From the NCBI GenBank assembly GCA_021800255.1, contig JAJYZC010000029.1, positions 1 through 39,844 of the forward strand: 39,844 nt of DNA. Direction: 5' to 3'. The DNA comes from Acidobacteriota bacterium. GTDB lineage: Bacteria; Acidobacteriota; Terriglobia; Terriglobales; Acidobacteriaceae. Under the pieces are notes generated by a model. It saw nothing but the letters and a program-made list of their open reading frames with translations, did not search any database and was not told the DNA's origin. A program made the position numbers and the translations under genes. How positions within the stretch are numbered: position 1 is the stretch's first letter; every line of letters begins with the position of its first letter. Shown piece by piece: positions 25,764 through 34,462 of the stretch.

Positions 25764-26200
25764 TCCGGGATTCTACCAGCGGGACTCAAGCCATTGCACG
25801 GTCCTGCCGGCAGGGGAATCGCATGAACGGCGAATGAGGACTTGGCTGAAGATCGCGCCGCCCTTTCTATGAGAGCGTTGGCTGCGGTCAATAGCATTTT
25901 CGGAAAAGGTGTAGACCGGAACCGCTCCTGCTGAGTGGATTTCCCCTCAAAAAAATCCGCTTTCGCGGCTCTCGATCGTTCCCAGTATTCCGAAAATGCC
26001 GTAGAACCGCTGCGTCTCTTCCGCATGCCTCAACCCCCGCTCCCCGTTCTCTCCGGTCTGCTGGTCCACATAACGTGACTGTCTGCGCGCGGCCTCAATG
26101 CCTCATATCCCTGACCCCGGCCACTTGATCTCTTACCCATGCTCTTCCCTAACTCTTCGCTCCTTCCCGTGTCTAACCCGATAGGAGTAAAAAGAAATCT
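25764..26200. other. Divergent intergenic region, 437 bases
   Basis: This region separates the Crp-type gene from the secreted-protein gene. It holds palindromic element A (25891-26004). The rest, 25764-25890 and 26005-26183, shows no gene; an 88-codon minus-strand frame spans the element and is judged a chance frame. A GGAG site lies at 26184-26187. No confident promoter boxes are seen. Confidence 0.5.
25891..26004 (-). repeat. Palindromic element, subfamily 1 (copy A)
   Basis: A 114-base element whose minus-strand reading closely matches copy B at 30420-30536 along the whole length: CTACGGCATTTTCGGAATACTGGGAACGAT, then GAGAGCCGCGAAAGCGGAT, the centre, ATCCACTCAGCAGGA and CCTTTTCCGAAAATGCTAT. 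The ends are inverted repeats (ATAGCATTTTCGGAAAAGG versus CCGAAAATGCCGTAG). The central hairpin AGTGGATTT-AATCCGCT is degenerate here. It lies between two divergent genes. Confidence 0.8.
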
Positions 26201-26944
26201 GTGCACATAGTGGCTCGTTTTTCACTGGCTGTCCTTCTTGCCCTGTTCCCGTTGTCCTCTGCTGCCCAATCCGGCAGTTTTGAGATTGCCGAAAATGGCC
26301 ACCCCGTGGGCACGGCCACCTTCCACTTTGCCGCCACCCCGCGCGGTTACGATTCCACCTCCATCGTCCACGTGACGATGCAGGGCCTCGACTACGCGCT
26401 CTCAAAGACCGAGCGTCTTACCCCAGCCAACCGTCTCCGCCAGGTGTTTTTGAGCGCTGTGGTCAATCAATCAGCGGTTACGGTCGCGGCCGCGCCCGAC
26501 GCGGCCCAGTTTCTCCTGAACATCTCCGCCAACGGCCGCCGCAGCACCATCCGCTTGCCCGCCCATCCCGGCGCCGTCTTTTTGCCGGACTTCGATCCCG
26601 GCGCTCTGGAAACCCTCCTGACTCTGGCCGTGGAGCGCAACGACCGCGGCCTCTGGGCCATCCTGCCCAAAAAGACTGGATCGCAAATCGCCTCTATTGA
26701 AGCCGTACAGTTGGCCACCTACCCGGACATGCACGGAACCCTCAACGGCGCTACCATCACCGTGCACCACCTCATCGCCACCATCGCGGGGACGCAAACC
26801 GACCTCTTCTCCGGCCCCGATAACCAGCTTCTTCAGGCCGAACTCCCTGAGCAGGGCTTCGCGCTCGTCCGCAAAGGCTTTGTGCTCACCCCGCCAGCCA
26901 AGCCCTTGGCCACGCCGGCGAACCAGCAGGCTACTGTTCCGTGA
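26201..26944 (+). CDS. Secreted hypothetical protein
   Basis: A 247-residue protein with a signal peptide (MHIVARFSLAVLLALFPLSSAAQ, residues 1-23). The mature part is predicted beta-rich with regular ten-residue strands (SFEIAENGHPVGTATFHF, GYDSTSIVHVTMQGLDYAL, and the close QAELPEQGFALVRKGFVL), resembling lipid-binding or LolA-like/DUF3108 folds by pattern only. The tail is Pro/Ala/Gln-rich. GTG at 26201 is used; GGAG lies 13 bases before it, a longer spacing than usual, and GTG at 26210 is an alternative. The ABC-2 cluster starts 187 bases downstream. Function unknown; probably periplasmic. Confidence 0.7.
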   Translation: MHIVARFSLAVLLALFPLSSAAQSGSFEIAENGHPVGTATFHFAATPRGYDSTSIVHVTMQGLDYALSKTERLTPANRLRQVFLSAVVNQSAVTVAAAPDAAQFLLNISANGRRSTIRLPAHPGAVFLPDFDPGALETLLTLAVERNDRGLWAILPKKTGSQIASIEAVQLATYPDMHGTLNGATITVHHLIATIAGTQTDLFSGPDNQLLQAELPEQGFALVRKGFVLTPPAKPLATPANQQATVP

Positions 26945-27131
26945 GCCGGATCGCCCGGCGCCCAACTAACCCCGCTTGACGTAGCCCGCGCCGGTGAACC
27001 AAACTAAATGCTGGAACGCTTTGGGCGCGCTCCTGAGGAAACGTCGCTTCACAATGCAGGCTGTAAACGCAGCCCGGCATTTGAGAGCGGTTGACAACTT
27101 GCTTCCCACGCAGTCCAACTTTCTGTCGCAG

Positions 27132-28178
27132 ATGATTACAGTCCAAGACCTTACACGTAAATACGCTCATACCACCGCGGTCGATCACATTTCCTTCTCT
27201 GTTGCCAAGGGCCAGATCGTCGGTTTCCTGGGTCCGAATGGAGCCGGGAAAACCACCACCATGCGCATGTTGACCTGCTTTTTGCCGCCCACTTCGGGCA
27301 CGGCTGCCGTGGCGGGCTTCGATGTGCTGGAGCAGTCGCTGGAGGTGAGGAAGCACATCGGCTATCTGCCCGAAACACCGCCGCTCTATCCGGAGATGGA
27401 AACCGCCGAGTATCTGCGCTTCGTGGGCCGCCTTAAGGGCCTCAAAGGCGTGGAACTGGACAAGCGCGTCGATTACGTCTGCGGCCGCTGCGCCGTAGCC
27501 GACGTAAAAAAGAAGCTGCTGGGCAAGCTCTCAAAAGGGTACCGGCAACGGGTGGGGCTGGCGCAGGCCATTCTGCACAATCCCGACGTGCTCATTCTTG
27601 ACGAGCCCACCGCCGGCCTCGATCCCAAGCAGATCAACGAGACCCGCGACCTGATTAAGGACCTGGCTGGCGAGCACACCATCATTTTGAGCACCCACAT
27701 TCTGCCCGAGGTTGAACAGACCTGCGAACACGTCATCATCATCAACAAGGGGCGCGTGGTCGCCACCGACTCAGTGGCCAACTTGCAGGGCCGGGCGCGC
27801 GACCGGGAAACAGTGGTGCTGGAAGTTGCAGGCCGCGGCGCCCCGCTCGATCCAGCGCGTGTTCAACAGCGCTTGCAGCGGGTGGCCGGCGTGGCCCAGG
27901 TACGCATCAAGAATCAGCGCAATGCAAGCGCCGTCTTTGAGGCCGAAAGCCGCCGGGGCGAGATGGTGCGCGGCGACCTGGCCCGCGCGGTCATCGAGTC
28001 CGGCTGGGACCTGAACGAGCTGCGCCCCGAGGCCATGAGTCTGGAGGAGATATTCCTCCAGCTTACCGGCAGCGATTCGGCTGCGGCGGCAGCCGGGAAA
28101 CAGCCATCTGAAGAGGCCGCCTCCGCACCCCAAGCCGCAAAGGAGAGCGGGGCAGCCGCCAAGGAGCCGCAGCGATGA
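27132..28178 (+). CDS. ABC transporter ATP-binding protein, ABC-2 type (GldA-like)
   Basis: A 348-residue ATPase. It starts MITVQDLTRKYAHTTAVDHIS, a typical ABC-2 start, with Walker A GPNGAGKTT (about 37-45), a Q-loop region PETPPLYPEM, the LSKGYRQRVGLAQAI signature (about 135), Walker B VLILDEPTAGLD and H-loop LSTHILPEV. After residue 210 follows a C-terminal regulatory domain and an Ala-rich tail (GSDSAAAAAGKQ). ATG at 27132 has no strong ribosome site; ATG at 27054 would add a 26-residue tail. It overlaps the permease gene by four bases. The set ATPase, permease, GldG-like and DUF4340 is widespread and of unknown substrate; it is related to gliding motility genes of Bacteroidetes. Confidence 0.9.
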   Translation: MITVQDLTRKYAHTTAVDHISFSVAKGQIVGFLGPNGAGKTTTMRMLTCFLPPTSGTAAVAGFDVLEQSLEVRKHIGYLPETPPLYPEMETAEYLRFVGRLKGLKGVELDKRVDYVCGRCAVADVKKKLLGKLSKGYRQRVGLAQAILHNPDVLILDEPTAGLDPKQINETRDLIKDLAGEHTIILSTHILPEVEQTCEHVIIINKGRVVATDSVANLQGRARDRETVVLEVAGRGAPLDPARVQQRLQRVAGVAQVRIKNQRNASAVFEAESRRGEMVRGDLARAVIESGWDLNELRPEAMSLEEIFLQLTGSDSAAAAAGKQPSEEAASAPQAAKESGAAAKEPQR

Positions 28179-28942
28179 GAAACATCTGGATCATCTGCCG
28201 CAAGGAACTGAAAAGCTACTTCTCTTCGCCCATCGCCTACCTGCTGCTCACCATGTTCGCCCTCATCTTCGGTTTTTTCTTTTGGAACGCGGTCGGGTTC
28301 TTCGTGGTCGAAGGCGCCGAGATGCAGATGACCGGGCAGATGGGCACAATGAACATCAACGATCAGATCATCCGCCCATTGCTCGACAATGCCAGCGTGC
28401 TCGGCCTCTTCTTCATTCCCATGATCACCATGCGTCTGTTCGCCGAGGAGAAGCGCACCGGGACCATCGAGCTGCTGGCCACCTCGCCGGTGCGCGACAT
28501 CGAGATCATCCTGGGGAAATGGTTTGCGGCGCTGGCTTTGTACGCTTGCCTTTTGCTCTGCTCCGCACTCAACTTCGCCTTCCTGTTCCGCTACGGCAAC
28601 CCCGACTGGAAGCCGCTGGCCATCGGCTATCTCGGCCTTTTGCTCCAGGCCGGCGGGCTGCTGGCTCTGGGAACCTTCATCTCCACGCTCACCCGCAACC
28701 AGATCATCGCCGGCGCGGCCACCTTCGGCCTGTGCCTCATGCTCTGGGTCTTTGCCTGGGTCAGCGGTTACGACTCGGCCACCTGGGCCACGGTCCTGGC
28801 TTATCTCTCCGTGGTCACTCACTTCAACTTCTTCGGTGAAGGCGTCATCCATTCCAAAGACGCCGTCTTTTATCTCACCGTTATCTTCCTGGGACTCTTC
28901 TTTACCGCGCGCTCCATGGAGTCCCTGCGCTGGAGGTCATAA
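28175..28942 (+). CDS. ABC-2 type permease (GldF-like)
   Basis: A 255-residue inner-membrane protein with six hydrophobic segments: 18-38, 60-85, 95-125, 145-170, 180-205 and 225-245 approximately. Features of ABC-2/GldF permeases are MRNIWIICRKELKSYFSSPIAYLLLTMF at the start, MITMRLFAEEKRTGTIELLATSPVRDIEIILGKWFAAL (the conserved coupling segment) and NQIIAGAATFGLCLMLW. It overlaps the ATPase gene by four bases and is followed by the GldG-like gene after six bases, so the three are one operon. Substrate unknown. Confidence 0.9.
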   Translation: MRNIWIICRKELKSYFSSPIAYLLLTMFALIFGFFFWNAVGFFVVEGAEMQMTGQMGTMNINDQIIRPLLDNASVLGLFFIPMITMRLFAEEKRTGTIELLATSPVRDIEIILGKWFAALALYACLLLCSALNFAFLFRYGNPDWKPLAIGYLGLLLQAGGLLALGTFISTLTRNQIIAGAATFGLCLMLWVFAWVSGYDSATWATVLAYLSVVTHFNFFGEGVIHSKDAVFYLTVIFLGLFFTARSMESLRWRS

Positions 28943-28948
28943 GCGGGA

Positions 28949-30325
28949 ATGGCGAGTCAGTGGTTGAAGGCCAGACAAACCCGGTATGCGGCCTATGCGG
29001 TCGTTTACACCCTGGTGGTGATGGCGGCTGCGGTCGTCGTGAATGTGCTCGCCGACCGGTACGACAAATCCTACGACGCAACGGCAAACAAGCGTTACAC
29101 CCTTTCGGCGCAAACCGCCAAGATTGTCAAGGGGCTCAAGCAGGATGCGACTATCGTTTACTTCAATGCGTCCACCCGCTTTCAGGACGGCAAGAACCTG
29201 CTCGACGAATACGCGGACCTGTCGCCGAAGATACACATACAGTACGTCGATCCGGACAAGGATCCGCAATTGGCGCGCGCCGACAACATCCACGACATGG
29301 GCACCGCGGTGGTCGAGATCGGAGACAAAAAAGAAGCGGCCGCCAGTATGACAGAAGAAGGCATTACGGGCGCCTTCATCCGCGACCTGAAGACCAGCAC
29401 GCGCACGGTGTGTTTTGTGAGCGGCAGCGGCGAGCGCCAGCTTGACTCTACCGGCCGTAACGGCCTCTCGGAATTGAAGAGCCGCCTGGGCGAGGAGAGT
29501 TATGACACCCAAACCGTCAATTTGATCGAGACGGCTGCGGTGCCCGCCGCTTGCACGGCCTTGGTGGTCGCCGGCCCTACCCACGATTACGCGCAGCCCG
29601 AAGTCAGCGCCATCCAGCAGTACGTCCAAAACGGCGGGCGCGCACTCTTCCTCATGGATCCACCACTGCAGATGGGCGTGGCGCCGATCGCCGATAACAG
29701 CGCGCTTGCCTCGGTCCTGAACAACTGGGGCGTCACCCTCGATAAGGATTTGGTTCTGGACCTGAACCCCATTGGCCAGCTCGCCGGCCTCGGACCGCAG
29801 GTGGCTTTAGTCACCAGCTACGAATCGCAGCCCATCGTTGACCCTCTCAAGGGCACGGTCACTGGCTTTCCGCTCTCCCGCTCGCTGGAAATCCACGATA
29901 CCGCCAACACCACCGTGCAGCAGCTCTTCCAATCTTCAGGAACGAGCTTGGCCACCAACGACCTGGATTCGGCGGAAGTCAGCGTCAACAACCCGAAGAA
30001 CAAAAAGGGCCCCATGATTTTGGCTGCCGCCGGCACCTACGATACCGGCAAGTCCGGCTCGCAGGGACGCTTCGTCGTCGTGGGCAGTTCCATGTGGGCC
30101 TCCAACAGCTTTATCAACTTTAACGGCAACAGCGACCTTGCCCTGAACGCCATCAACTGGCTCGCCTCCAACAACGCTCTGATCTCCATCCGTCCCAAAC
30201 CGCCAGAAGCTCAGCACCTCACCATGACGCGCGCGCAGTTGAATATGGTGCGCATCGTCAGCCAGTTCTCGCTGCCCTTGGCCATGGTGATTTTGGGCGG
30301 ATTTGTCTGGTGGAAGAGGCGCTAA
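28949..30325 (+). CDS. GldG-like ABC auxiliary protein
   Basis: A 458-residue protein with one N-terminal membrane helix (about 13-35) and one at the C-terminus (about 432-452), the domain between them facing the periplasm. The soluble part matches the GldG/ABC-auxiliary family: RYTLSAQTAKIVKGLKQDATIVYF, LLDEYADLSPKIHIQYVDPDKDPQ, RTVCFVSGSGERQLDSTGRNGLSELKSRL, NGGRALFLMDPP, and RFVVVGSSMWASNSFINFNGN. In GldF/GldG systems this protein accompanies the permease. The last gene of the set, DUF4340, is 240 bases downstream, past a palindromic element. Role in transport or motility is inferred only by family. Confidence 0.88.
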   Translation: MASQWLKARQTRYAAYAVVYTLVVMAAAVVVNVLADRYDKSYDATANKRYTLSAQTAKIVKGLKQDATIVYFNASTRFQDGKNLLDEYADLSPKIHIQYVDPDKDPQLARADNIHDMGTAVVEIGDKKEAAASMTEEGITGAFIRDLKTSTRTVCFVSGSGERQLDSTGRNGLSELKSRLGEESYDTQTVNLIETAAVPAACTALVVAGPTHDYAQPEVSAIQQYVQNGGRALFLMDPPLQMGVAPIADNSALASVLNNWGVTLDKDLVLDLNPIGQLAGLGPQVALVTSYESQPIVDPLKGTVTGFPLSRSLEIHDTANTTVQQLFQSSGTSLATNDLDSAEVSVNNPKNKKGPMILAAAGTYDTGKSGSQGRFVVVGSSMWASNSFINFNGNSDLALNAINWLASNNALISIRPKPPEAQHLTMTRAQLNMVRIVSQFSLPLAMVILGGFVWWKRR

Positions 30326-30419
30326 TGCCAAACCGGGGAGGGAGTATCCGGGAGGCGCGACTGTAACTTGATGCAAGCGCAAGCGAGCGGCGGCCTTTAT
30401 CGATCCAAGCAGGAGACAG

Positions 30420-30536
30420 TACGGCATTTTCGGAAATACTGGGAACGATTGAGGGCCGCGAAAGTGGATTTTTCTTGAGGAAAAATCCACTCAGCAGGAA
30501 CAGTTTCTGTTTACGCCTTTTCCGAAAATGCTATAG
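30420..30536 (+). repeat. Palindromic element, subfamily 1 (copy B)
   Basis: A 117-base element between the GldG-like gene and the DUF4340 gene. Ends are inverted: ACGGCATTTTCGGAAATACTGG on the left and CCTTTTCCGAAAATGCTATAG on the right. The centre is a perfect 12-bp hairpin, AGTGGATTTTTC-TTGAG-GAAAAATCCACT. Each end is flanked by TA. It is a full match to copy A in the opposite orientation. It starts 94 bases after the upstream stop and ends about 30 bases before the next start. Confidence 0.8.
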
Positions 30537-30565
30537 CCCTGGTTTTGTTGTGAAGTGTGCGGGGT

Positions 30566-31930
30566 ATGCCTGGTATGGCTATGAAAAGCACGAAGAAATT
30601 CCTTAGCTTGGCAATTGCCTGCGTGGTTCTGCTGGCCCTTAGCGGCGTCCTCTATTGGTCCAACCATCATAAGGCGTCCAGCACTGCCTCCCTGGCCAGC
30701 GCCGGCCCAGTCATTCTCAATGTGACACCTTCCTCGGTCACCGCCCTGACCATCAAGCCCAAAAACTCTGCGGCAGTGACGGTGGCCAAAGACGCCAAGG
30801 GAATATGGCGAATCACCGCCCCCAAAAAGCTGTTCGCCGATCAGGATGAGGTGCACAACCTGCTCTCCGATCTGTCCCCGCTCAACGCCGAGCGGGTGGT
30901 GGAAAGCAACCCTTCCAGCCTGAAGACGTTCGGACTCGACCACCCGGCCCTGGAGGTCGATGTCACCCAGCAAGATCACTCTCAACAGAGGTTGCTGATC
31001 GGTGACAACACGCCCACCGGCGACTCGGCCTATGCCATGGTGGCCGGCGATCCCCGCATCTTCACCACTTTCCGCTACAACGAAACCAACCTCAACCAGA
31101 ACTTGGCCGGCCTGCGCGATAAGCGATTGATCACGATCAGCGCCGACAAAGTCACCCGCATAGAATTGATCCACGGTGGCCAGGACATCGTGCTTGCGCA
31201 TCACAACTATCATTGGAAGATCGTGAAGCCGGGCCCCTACCGCGCCGATATGGTGGCTGCCGACGGCCTCTCGGACGCGCTTACGGCGGCGAAGATGAGC
31301 ACCGCCCAGCCGCCCAGCCCCCAGCGCCAAACCGCGTTCGCGCAGGGAACGCCCGTGGCCACAGCCAGGGTCACTGGACCCAAAGGAACCCAGACCCTCA
31401 CCGTGTGCGAGGACGGCGGCAACTATTACGCGCAGTCCAGTTATGTAGCCGGAACTTATCAGGTGGATGATGCGCTGGGCGAGGCGTTGGGTAAAACTCT
31501 CTTCGACCTCCGCAACAAGCAGGTCTTCGACTTCAGCTACGACGATCCCAACGAGGTGGACTTCACCATCCTGAGCGGGAAGAAGGACGGCGCGCCCAAG
31601 ACGTGGATTCTGAATCGGACCCGCCAGGTGTGGTGGCTGGATGGGAAGAAGATGGACGCCAATAGCGTGGAGTCGCTGGTCTCCGGCTTGCGCGATCTGG
31701 CCGCAACCAAGTTCGCATCTTCTGGATTCACCAAGCCGGTGATAAAGGTGAAAATTGTCTCCGCCGGCGGCAAGCGCGTGGAGAATGTCCAGATCGCCAA
31801 AGGCCGCGGCCGCAATTATCTGGCCAAGCGCACGGATGACTCTTCCCTTTATGTGGTCGATGGCGGCTCGATTGAAGGCATCGAGAAGGCCGCGGAGCAG
31901 ATTCAGCCGTCTTCCACGGCGCCAAAGTGA
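30566..31930 (+). CDS. DUF4340 domain protein
   Basis: A protein of about 454 residues with an N-terminal membrane anchor (KKFLSLAIACVVLLALSGVLYW) and a periplasmic body of DUF4340 type: TALTIKPKNSAAVTVAKDAKGIWRITAPKKLFADQDEVHNLLSDLSPLNAERVV, PSSLKTFGLDHP, then a repeat of the same beta-sheet unit (TRIELIHGGQDIVLAHHNYHWKIVKPG). DUF4340 genes occur in ABC-2/GldG clusters, as here. The start is not clear: GTG 30557, ATG 30566, 30575 or 30581 all lack a strong ribosome site; 30566 is a compromise. A palindromic element separates it from the upstream genes. Confidence 0.85.
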   Translation: MPGMAMKSTKKFLSLAIACVVLLALSGVLYWSNHHKASSTASLASAGPVILNVTPSSVTALTIKPKNSAAVTVAKDAKGIWRITAPKKLFADQDEVHNLLSDLSPLNAERVVESNPSSLKTFGLDHPALEVDVTQQDHSQQRLLIGDNTPTGDSAYAMVAGDPRIFTTFRYNETNLNQNLAGLRDKRLITISADKVTRIELIHGGQDIVLAHHNYHWKIVKPGPYRADMVAADGLSDALTAAKMSTAQPPSPQRQTAFAQGTPVATARVTGPKGTQTLTVCEDGGNYYAQSSYVAGTYQVDDALGEALGKTLFDLRNKQVFDFSYDDPNEVDFTILSGKKDGAPKTWILNRTRQVWWLDGKKMDANSVESLVSGLRDLAATKFASSGFTKPVIKVKIVSAGGKRVENVQIAKGRGRNYLAKRTDDSSLYVVDGGSIEGIEKAAEQIQPSSTAPK

Positions 31931-31943
31931 GAGCCGGCAGCGC

Positions 31944-31985
31944 GATCGTCATGCGCGTGCCGCGCCGGTACCGCGCCTGACGATC
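31944..31985. terminator. Dyad between convergent DUF4340 and XRE-cupin genes
   Basis: GATCGTCA (31944-31951) and TGACGATC (31978-31985) are exact inverses around a 26-base GC-rich interval that itself contains GCGCC/GGCGC-type words and can extend the stem. It lies 14 bases after the DUF4340 stop and 52 bases from the stop of the XRE-cupin gene. A bidirectional terminator is plausible; no U-tract is present. Confidence 0.45.
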
Positions 31986-32036
31986 AACCCGCGCGCGGCC
32001 AAGGCGCCTCAGTGCGCGCGGCTTCCTCTGCCGCGA

Positions 32037-32780
32037 TCAGAGCAACGTGCTCTCCTGTCCACCGTCACTCCCGCCCGCCCGCGCCAAGCCTGCAACTGCG
32101 GGCCGCGGATTACCCGCCGCGCGCAGCGGCTGCGGCTGCGCCGTTGCTTGGTGCATGGTTACGATAATCGCCTTGGCCGATCTCTTGCCCAGGCAACAGT
32201 ACGAGTGCGGTGTACCGGAGTCGAAGTACACCGCGTCGCCCGCTTCCAGAGTGCATACTTTGTCGCCGTGGCGCATCTCCAGCTCTCCGTCCAGCACATA
32301 CAAAAACTCGCATCCGGCATGCATGTGCGCCCTGGCTTCCGCATCCTCGTTGAGCGGCAAAAACTCGGCAAAGTAGGGGTCCATGTGCCGGTCCGGCACC
32401 AGGTAGCCCAGGCTCTCGAAGGTGTAAGCCGGCGGCTCCACGCCCGTCTGCGGCAGCCGCACCCGGTCTTTCTGGCGATGCACCCGGAACATCGCCGCCG
32501 GCTCGCTGTCGAAAAAATACGAGAGGTCCTTTGAAAACACCATTGCGATCCGCGCCAGGTTGCGCAGCGTGGGCACCACGCGGCCCGTCTCCAACTGCGA
32601 AAGAAAGCTCGCCGACAGCCCCGTGTGCTTGCCCAGCTCCACCAACCCCATCGATTTCTTCAGCCGCAGCCGCCGGATCCGTTCCCCGATCCGCTTTTCG
32701 GCGATGAACCGCTCGGCGGTCGCCGTGTCCGCCTGCGTCATCTGTATCTCTTCGCTCTTGACCGCCGCTGGCTCGCCCAC
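32037..32780 (-). CDS. XRE-family regulator with C-terminal cupin domain
   Basis: A 247-residue regulator. Residues about 28-88 form an XRE-type helix-turn-helix (RIGERIRRLRLKKSMGLVELGKHTGLSASFLSQLETGRVVPTLRNLARIA). The C-terminal cupin fold spans about 140-205 (AHMHAGCEFLYVLDGELEMRHGDKVCTLEAGDAVYFDSGTPHSYCC), with HxH-type residues and the second His in a metal-site pattern. A low-complexity Ala/Pro/Arg tail follows. The start is GTG at 32780 with GGAGG five bases before it. Such proteins often sense small molecules and control catabolic genes or stress responses; the target here is unknown. It is divergent from asnS, with direct repeats in between. Confidence 0.9.
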   Translation of the reverse strand: MGEPAAVKSEEIQMTQADTATAERFIAEKRIGERIRRLRLKKSMGLVELGKHTGLSASFLSQLETGRVVPTLRNLARIAMVFSKDLSYFFDSEPAAMFRVHRQKDRVRLPQTGVEPPAYTFESLGYLVPDRHMDPYFAEFLPLNEDAEARAHMHAGCEFLYVLDGELEMRHGDKVCTLEAGDAVYFDSGTPHSYCCLGKRSAKAIIVTMHQATAQPQPLRAAGNPRPAVAGLARAGGSDGGQESTLL

Positions 32781-32836
32781 CCTACCCTCCAGTCCCTTGT
32801 TTTTAGGATGCTCCGGCTACGAATTATTGTCCAGAT

Positions 32837-32867
32837 CGAAAAAAATTCTCTCCTGACGAAAGAAATT
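32837..32867. promoter_or_regulatory. Two direct repeats CGAAARAAATT, candidate regulator site
   Basis: CGAAAAAAATT (32837-32847) and CGAAAGAAATT (32857-32867) repeat with a 20-base period, i.e. two helical turns, in an AT-rich patch of the 245-base region between the XRE-cupin gene and asnS. Two sites on one face of the helix would fit a dimeric regulator such as the XRE-cupin protein. The role is inferred. Confidence 0.4.
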
Positions 32868-33025
32868 TCCCCTTCATCGACTTCGTATTCACCCCAAAGG
32901 AAATGGAATCACTCCCGTCAACAAAGCGAATTCCTTACTCCATCTCCCGGCGCAAACGCCTCGCGTTATCCTGAAAGGTCCGGCCGCCAATTTTCAATTC
33001 CATTCGGCCGATTAAGGAAGCCCAA

Positions 33026-34393
33026 ATGTCAGAAGAGCTTACGCCCAAGGCTGCTGAATCTGTCCGCATGCACGCCCCAGTTGCCGCCATCGCCGCCATC
33101 GGCCGCCACGAGGGCGAATCCGTCATCCTCCACGGCTGGCTCTACAATCTGCGTGAAAGCGGCAAGCTGCTCTTTCCCATCTTTCGTGACGGCACCGGGG
33201 TCATCCAAGGCGTGGCCCACGTTAAAAGCGTTCCCCCAGCGGTCTTCGACGCTCTTAAAAACCTCACCCAGGAGTCGAGCGTCGTTGTCCAAGGCAAGGT
33301 TCGCGCCGACAAGCGCGCGCCGGGAGGCTATGAGCTCGACATCGAGGATCTCCAGGTGGTGCAGCGCGTTCCTGAAGCTGATCCGTTCCCCATCACTCTC
33401 AAAGAGCACGGCGTCGATTTCCTGATGGAGCGCCGTCATCTGTGGCTGCGCACGCCGCGTCAGTCGGCCATTCTGCGCATCCGCGCTGAGATTATGCGCG
33501 CCGCCGCCGAGTACTTCGACGCGAACGGCTTCATCCGCACCGATCCTCCTATCCTCACGCCGGCCGCCTGTGAGGGCACCTCCACGCTCTTCCCCGTCGA
33601 TTACTTCGGCGATCCCGCCTACCTTACCCAGTCCGGCCAGCTTTACGCCGAGGCCACGGCCCTCGCCCTCGGCAAGGTCTATAGCTTCGGCCCCACCTTC
33701 CGCGCGGAAAAATCGAAGACCCGCCGCCATCTGACCGAGTTCTGGATGATCGAGCCGGAGGTTGCCTTTATGGACCTCGACGGCCTGCTCGAACTGGCGG
33801 AAAACTTTCTTTCGCACATCGTCCAGAGCGTTCTCAAGAACCGCGGCGCGGAGCTCGAGGCCATCGGCCGCGACCTGAGCAAACTTCAGAACATCGCGCC
33901 GCCCTTCCCGCGCCTGCGCTATGACGAAGCCGCCGAAATGCTCAACCAGGCGCACAAAAAGGGCGAGCTCGAGCAGCCCTTCGAGTACGGCAACGACTTC
34001 GGCTCGCCTGATGAAACCTGGCTCAGCGCGCAGTTTGACCGGCCGGTGATGGTGCACCGCTACCCAGCCCATGTAAAGGCTTTTTACATGGAGCCCGACC
34101 CAGAGGACTCGCGCTACGCCCTGTGCGTGGACGTGCTGGCCCCCGAAGGCTACGGAGAAATCATTGGCGGCTCGCAGCGTGTCTCCAGCTTTGAGCTGCT
34201 CAACGCCCGAATCGCCGAGCACAATCTACCCAAGGATGCCTTCGAGTGGTACCTCGACCTGCGGCGCTACGGTTCGGTCCCCCACTCCGGCTTCGGCATG
34301 GGGATCGAGCGCGTGGTGGCGTGGATCTGCGCTCTCGATCACGTCCGCGAAACCATCCCGTTCCCGCGCACCCTGCACCGCATGTACCCGTAA
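33026..34393 (+). CDS. asnS: Asparaginyl-tRNA synthetase
   Basis: A 455-residue class IIb synthetase that charges tRNA-Asn with asparagine. It has an N-terminal OB-fold ([26 protein letters not shown]), class II motif 2 [21 protein letters not shown], and motif 3 [18 protein letters not shown], ending in [11 protein letters not shown], the usual AsnRS C-terminus. The RRHLTEFWM stretch and C-terminus favour AsnRS over AspRS. ATG at 33026 has AAGGA at good spacing. The CYTH gene follows after 69 bases on the same strand. No T-box structure was recognised in the leader. Confidence 0.94.
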   Translation: MSEELTPKAAESVRMHAPVAAIAAIGRHEGESVILHGWLYNLRESGKLLFPIFRDGTGVIQGVAHVKSVPPAVFDALKNLTQESSVVVQGKVRADKRAPGGYELDIEDLQVVQRVPEADPFPITLKEHGVDFLMERRHLWLRTPRQSAILRIRAEIMRAAAEYFDANGFIRTDPPILTPAACEGTSTLFPVDYFGDPAYLTQSGQLYAEATALALGKVYSFGPTFRAEKSKTRRHLTEFWMIEPEVAFMDLDGLLELAENFLSHIVQSVLKNRGAELEAIGRDLSKLQNIAPPFPRLRYDEAAEMLNQAHKKGELEQPFEYGNDFGSPDETWLSAQFDRPVMVHRYPAHVKAFYMEPDPEDSRYALCVDVLAPEGYGEIIGGSQRVSSFELLNARIAEHNLPKDAFEWYLDLRRYGSVPHSGFGMGIERVVAWICALDHVRETIPFPRTLHRMYP

Positions 34394-34462
34394 AGCAAAC
34401 TTTGCCGCGTGGGCGCAAGACTGGGAATGCGCTGCGTCCGCCCGGTATACTCACTGGTGGCG

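Noticed and set aside
25760-26026. An 88-codon minus-strand open frame
   Set aside because: It spans palindromic element A, overlaps the Crp-type start and has no recognisable features.
32781-33025. T-box or other leader riboswitch before asnS
   Set aside because: No T-box sequence or long leader fold seen, and such elements are not expected in this phylum.
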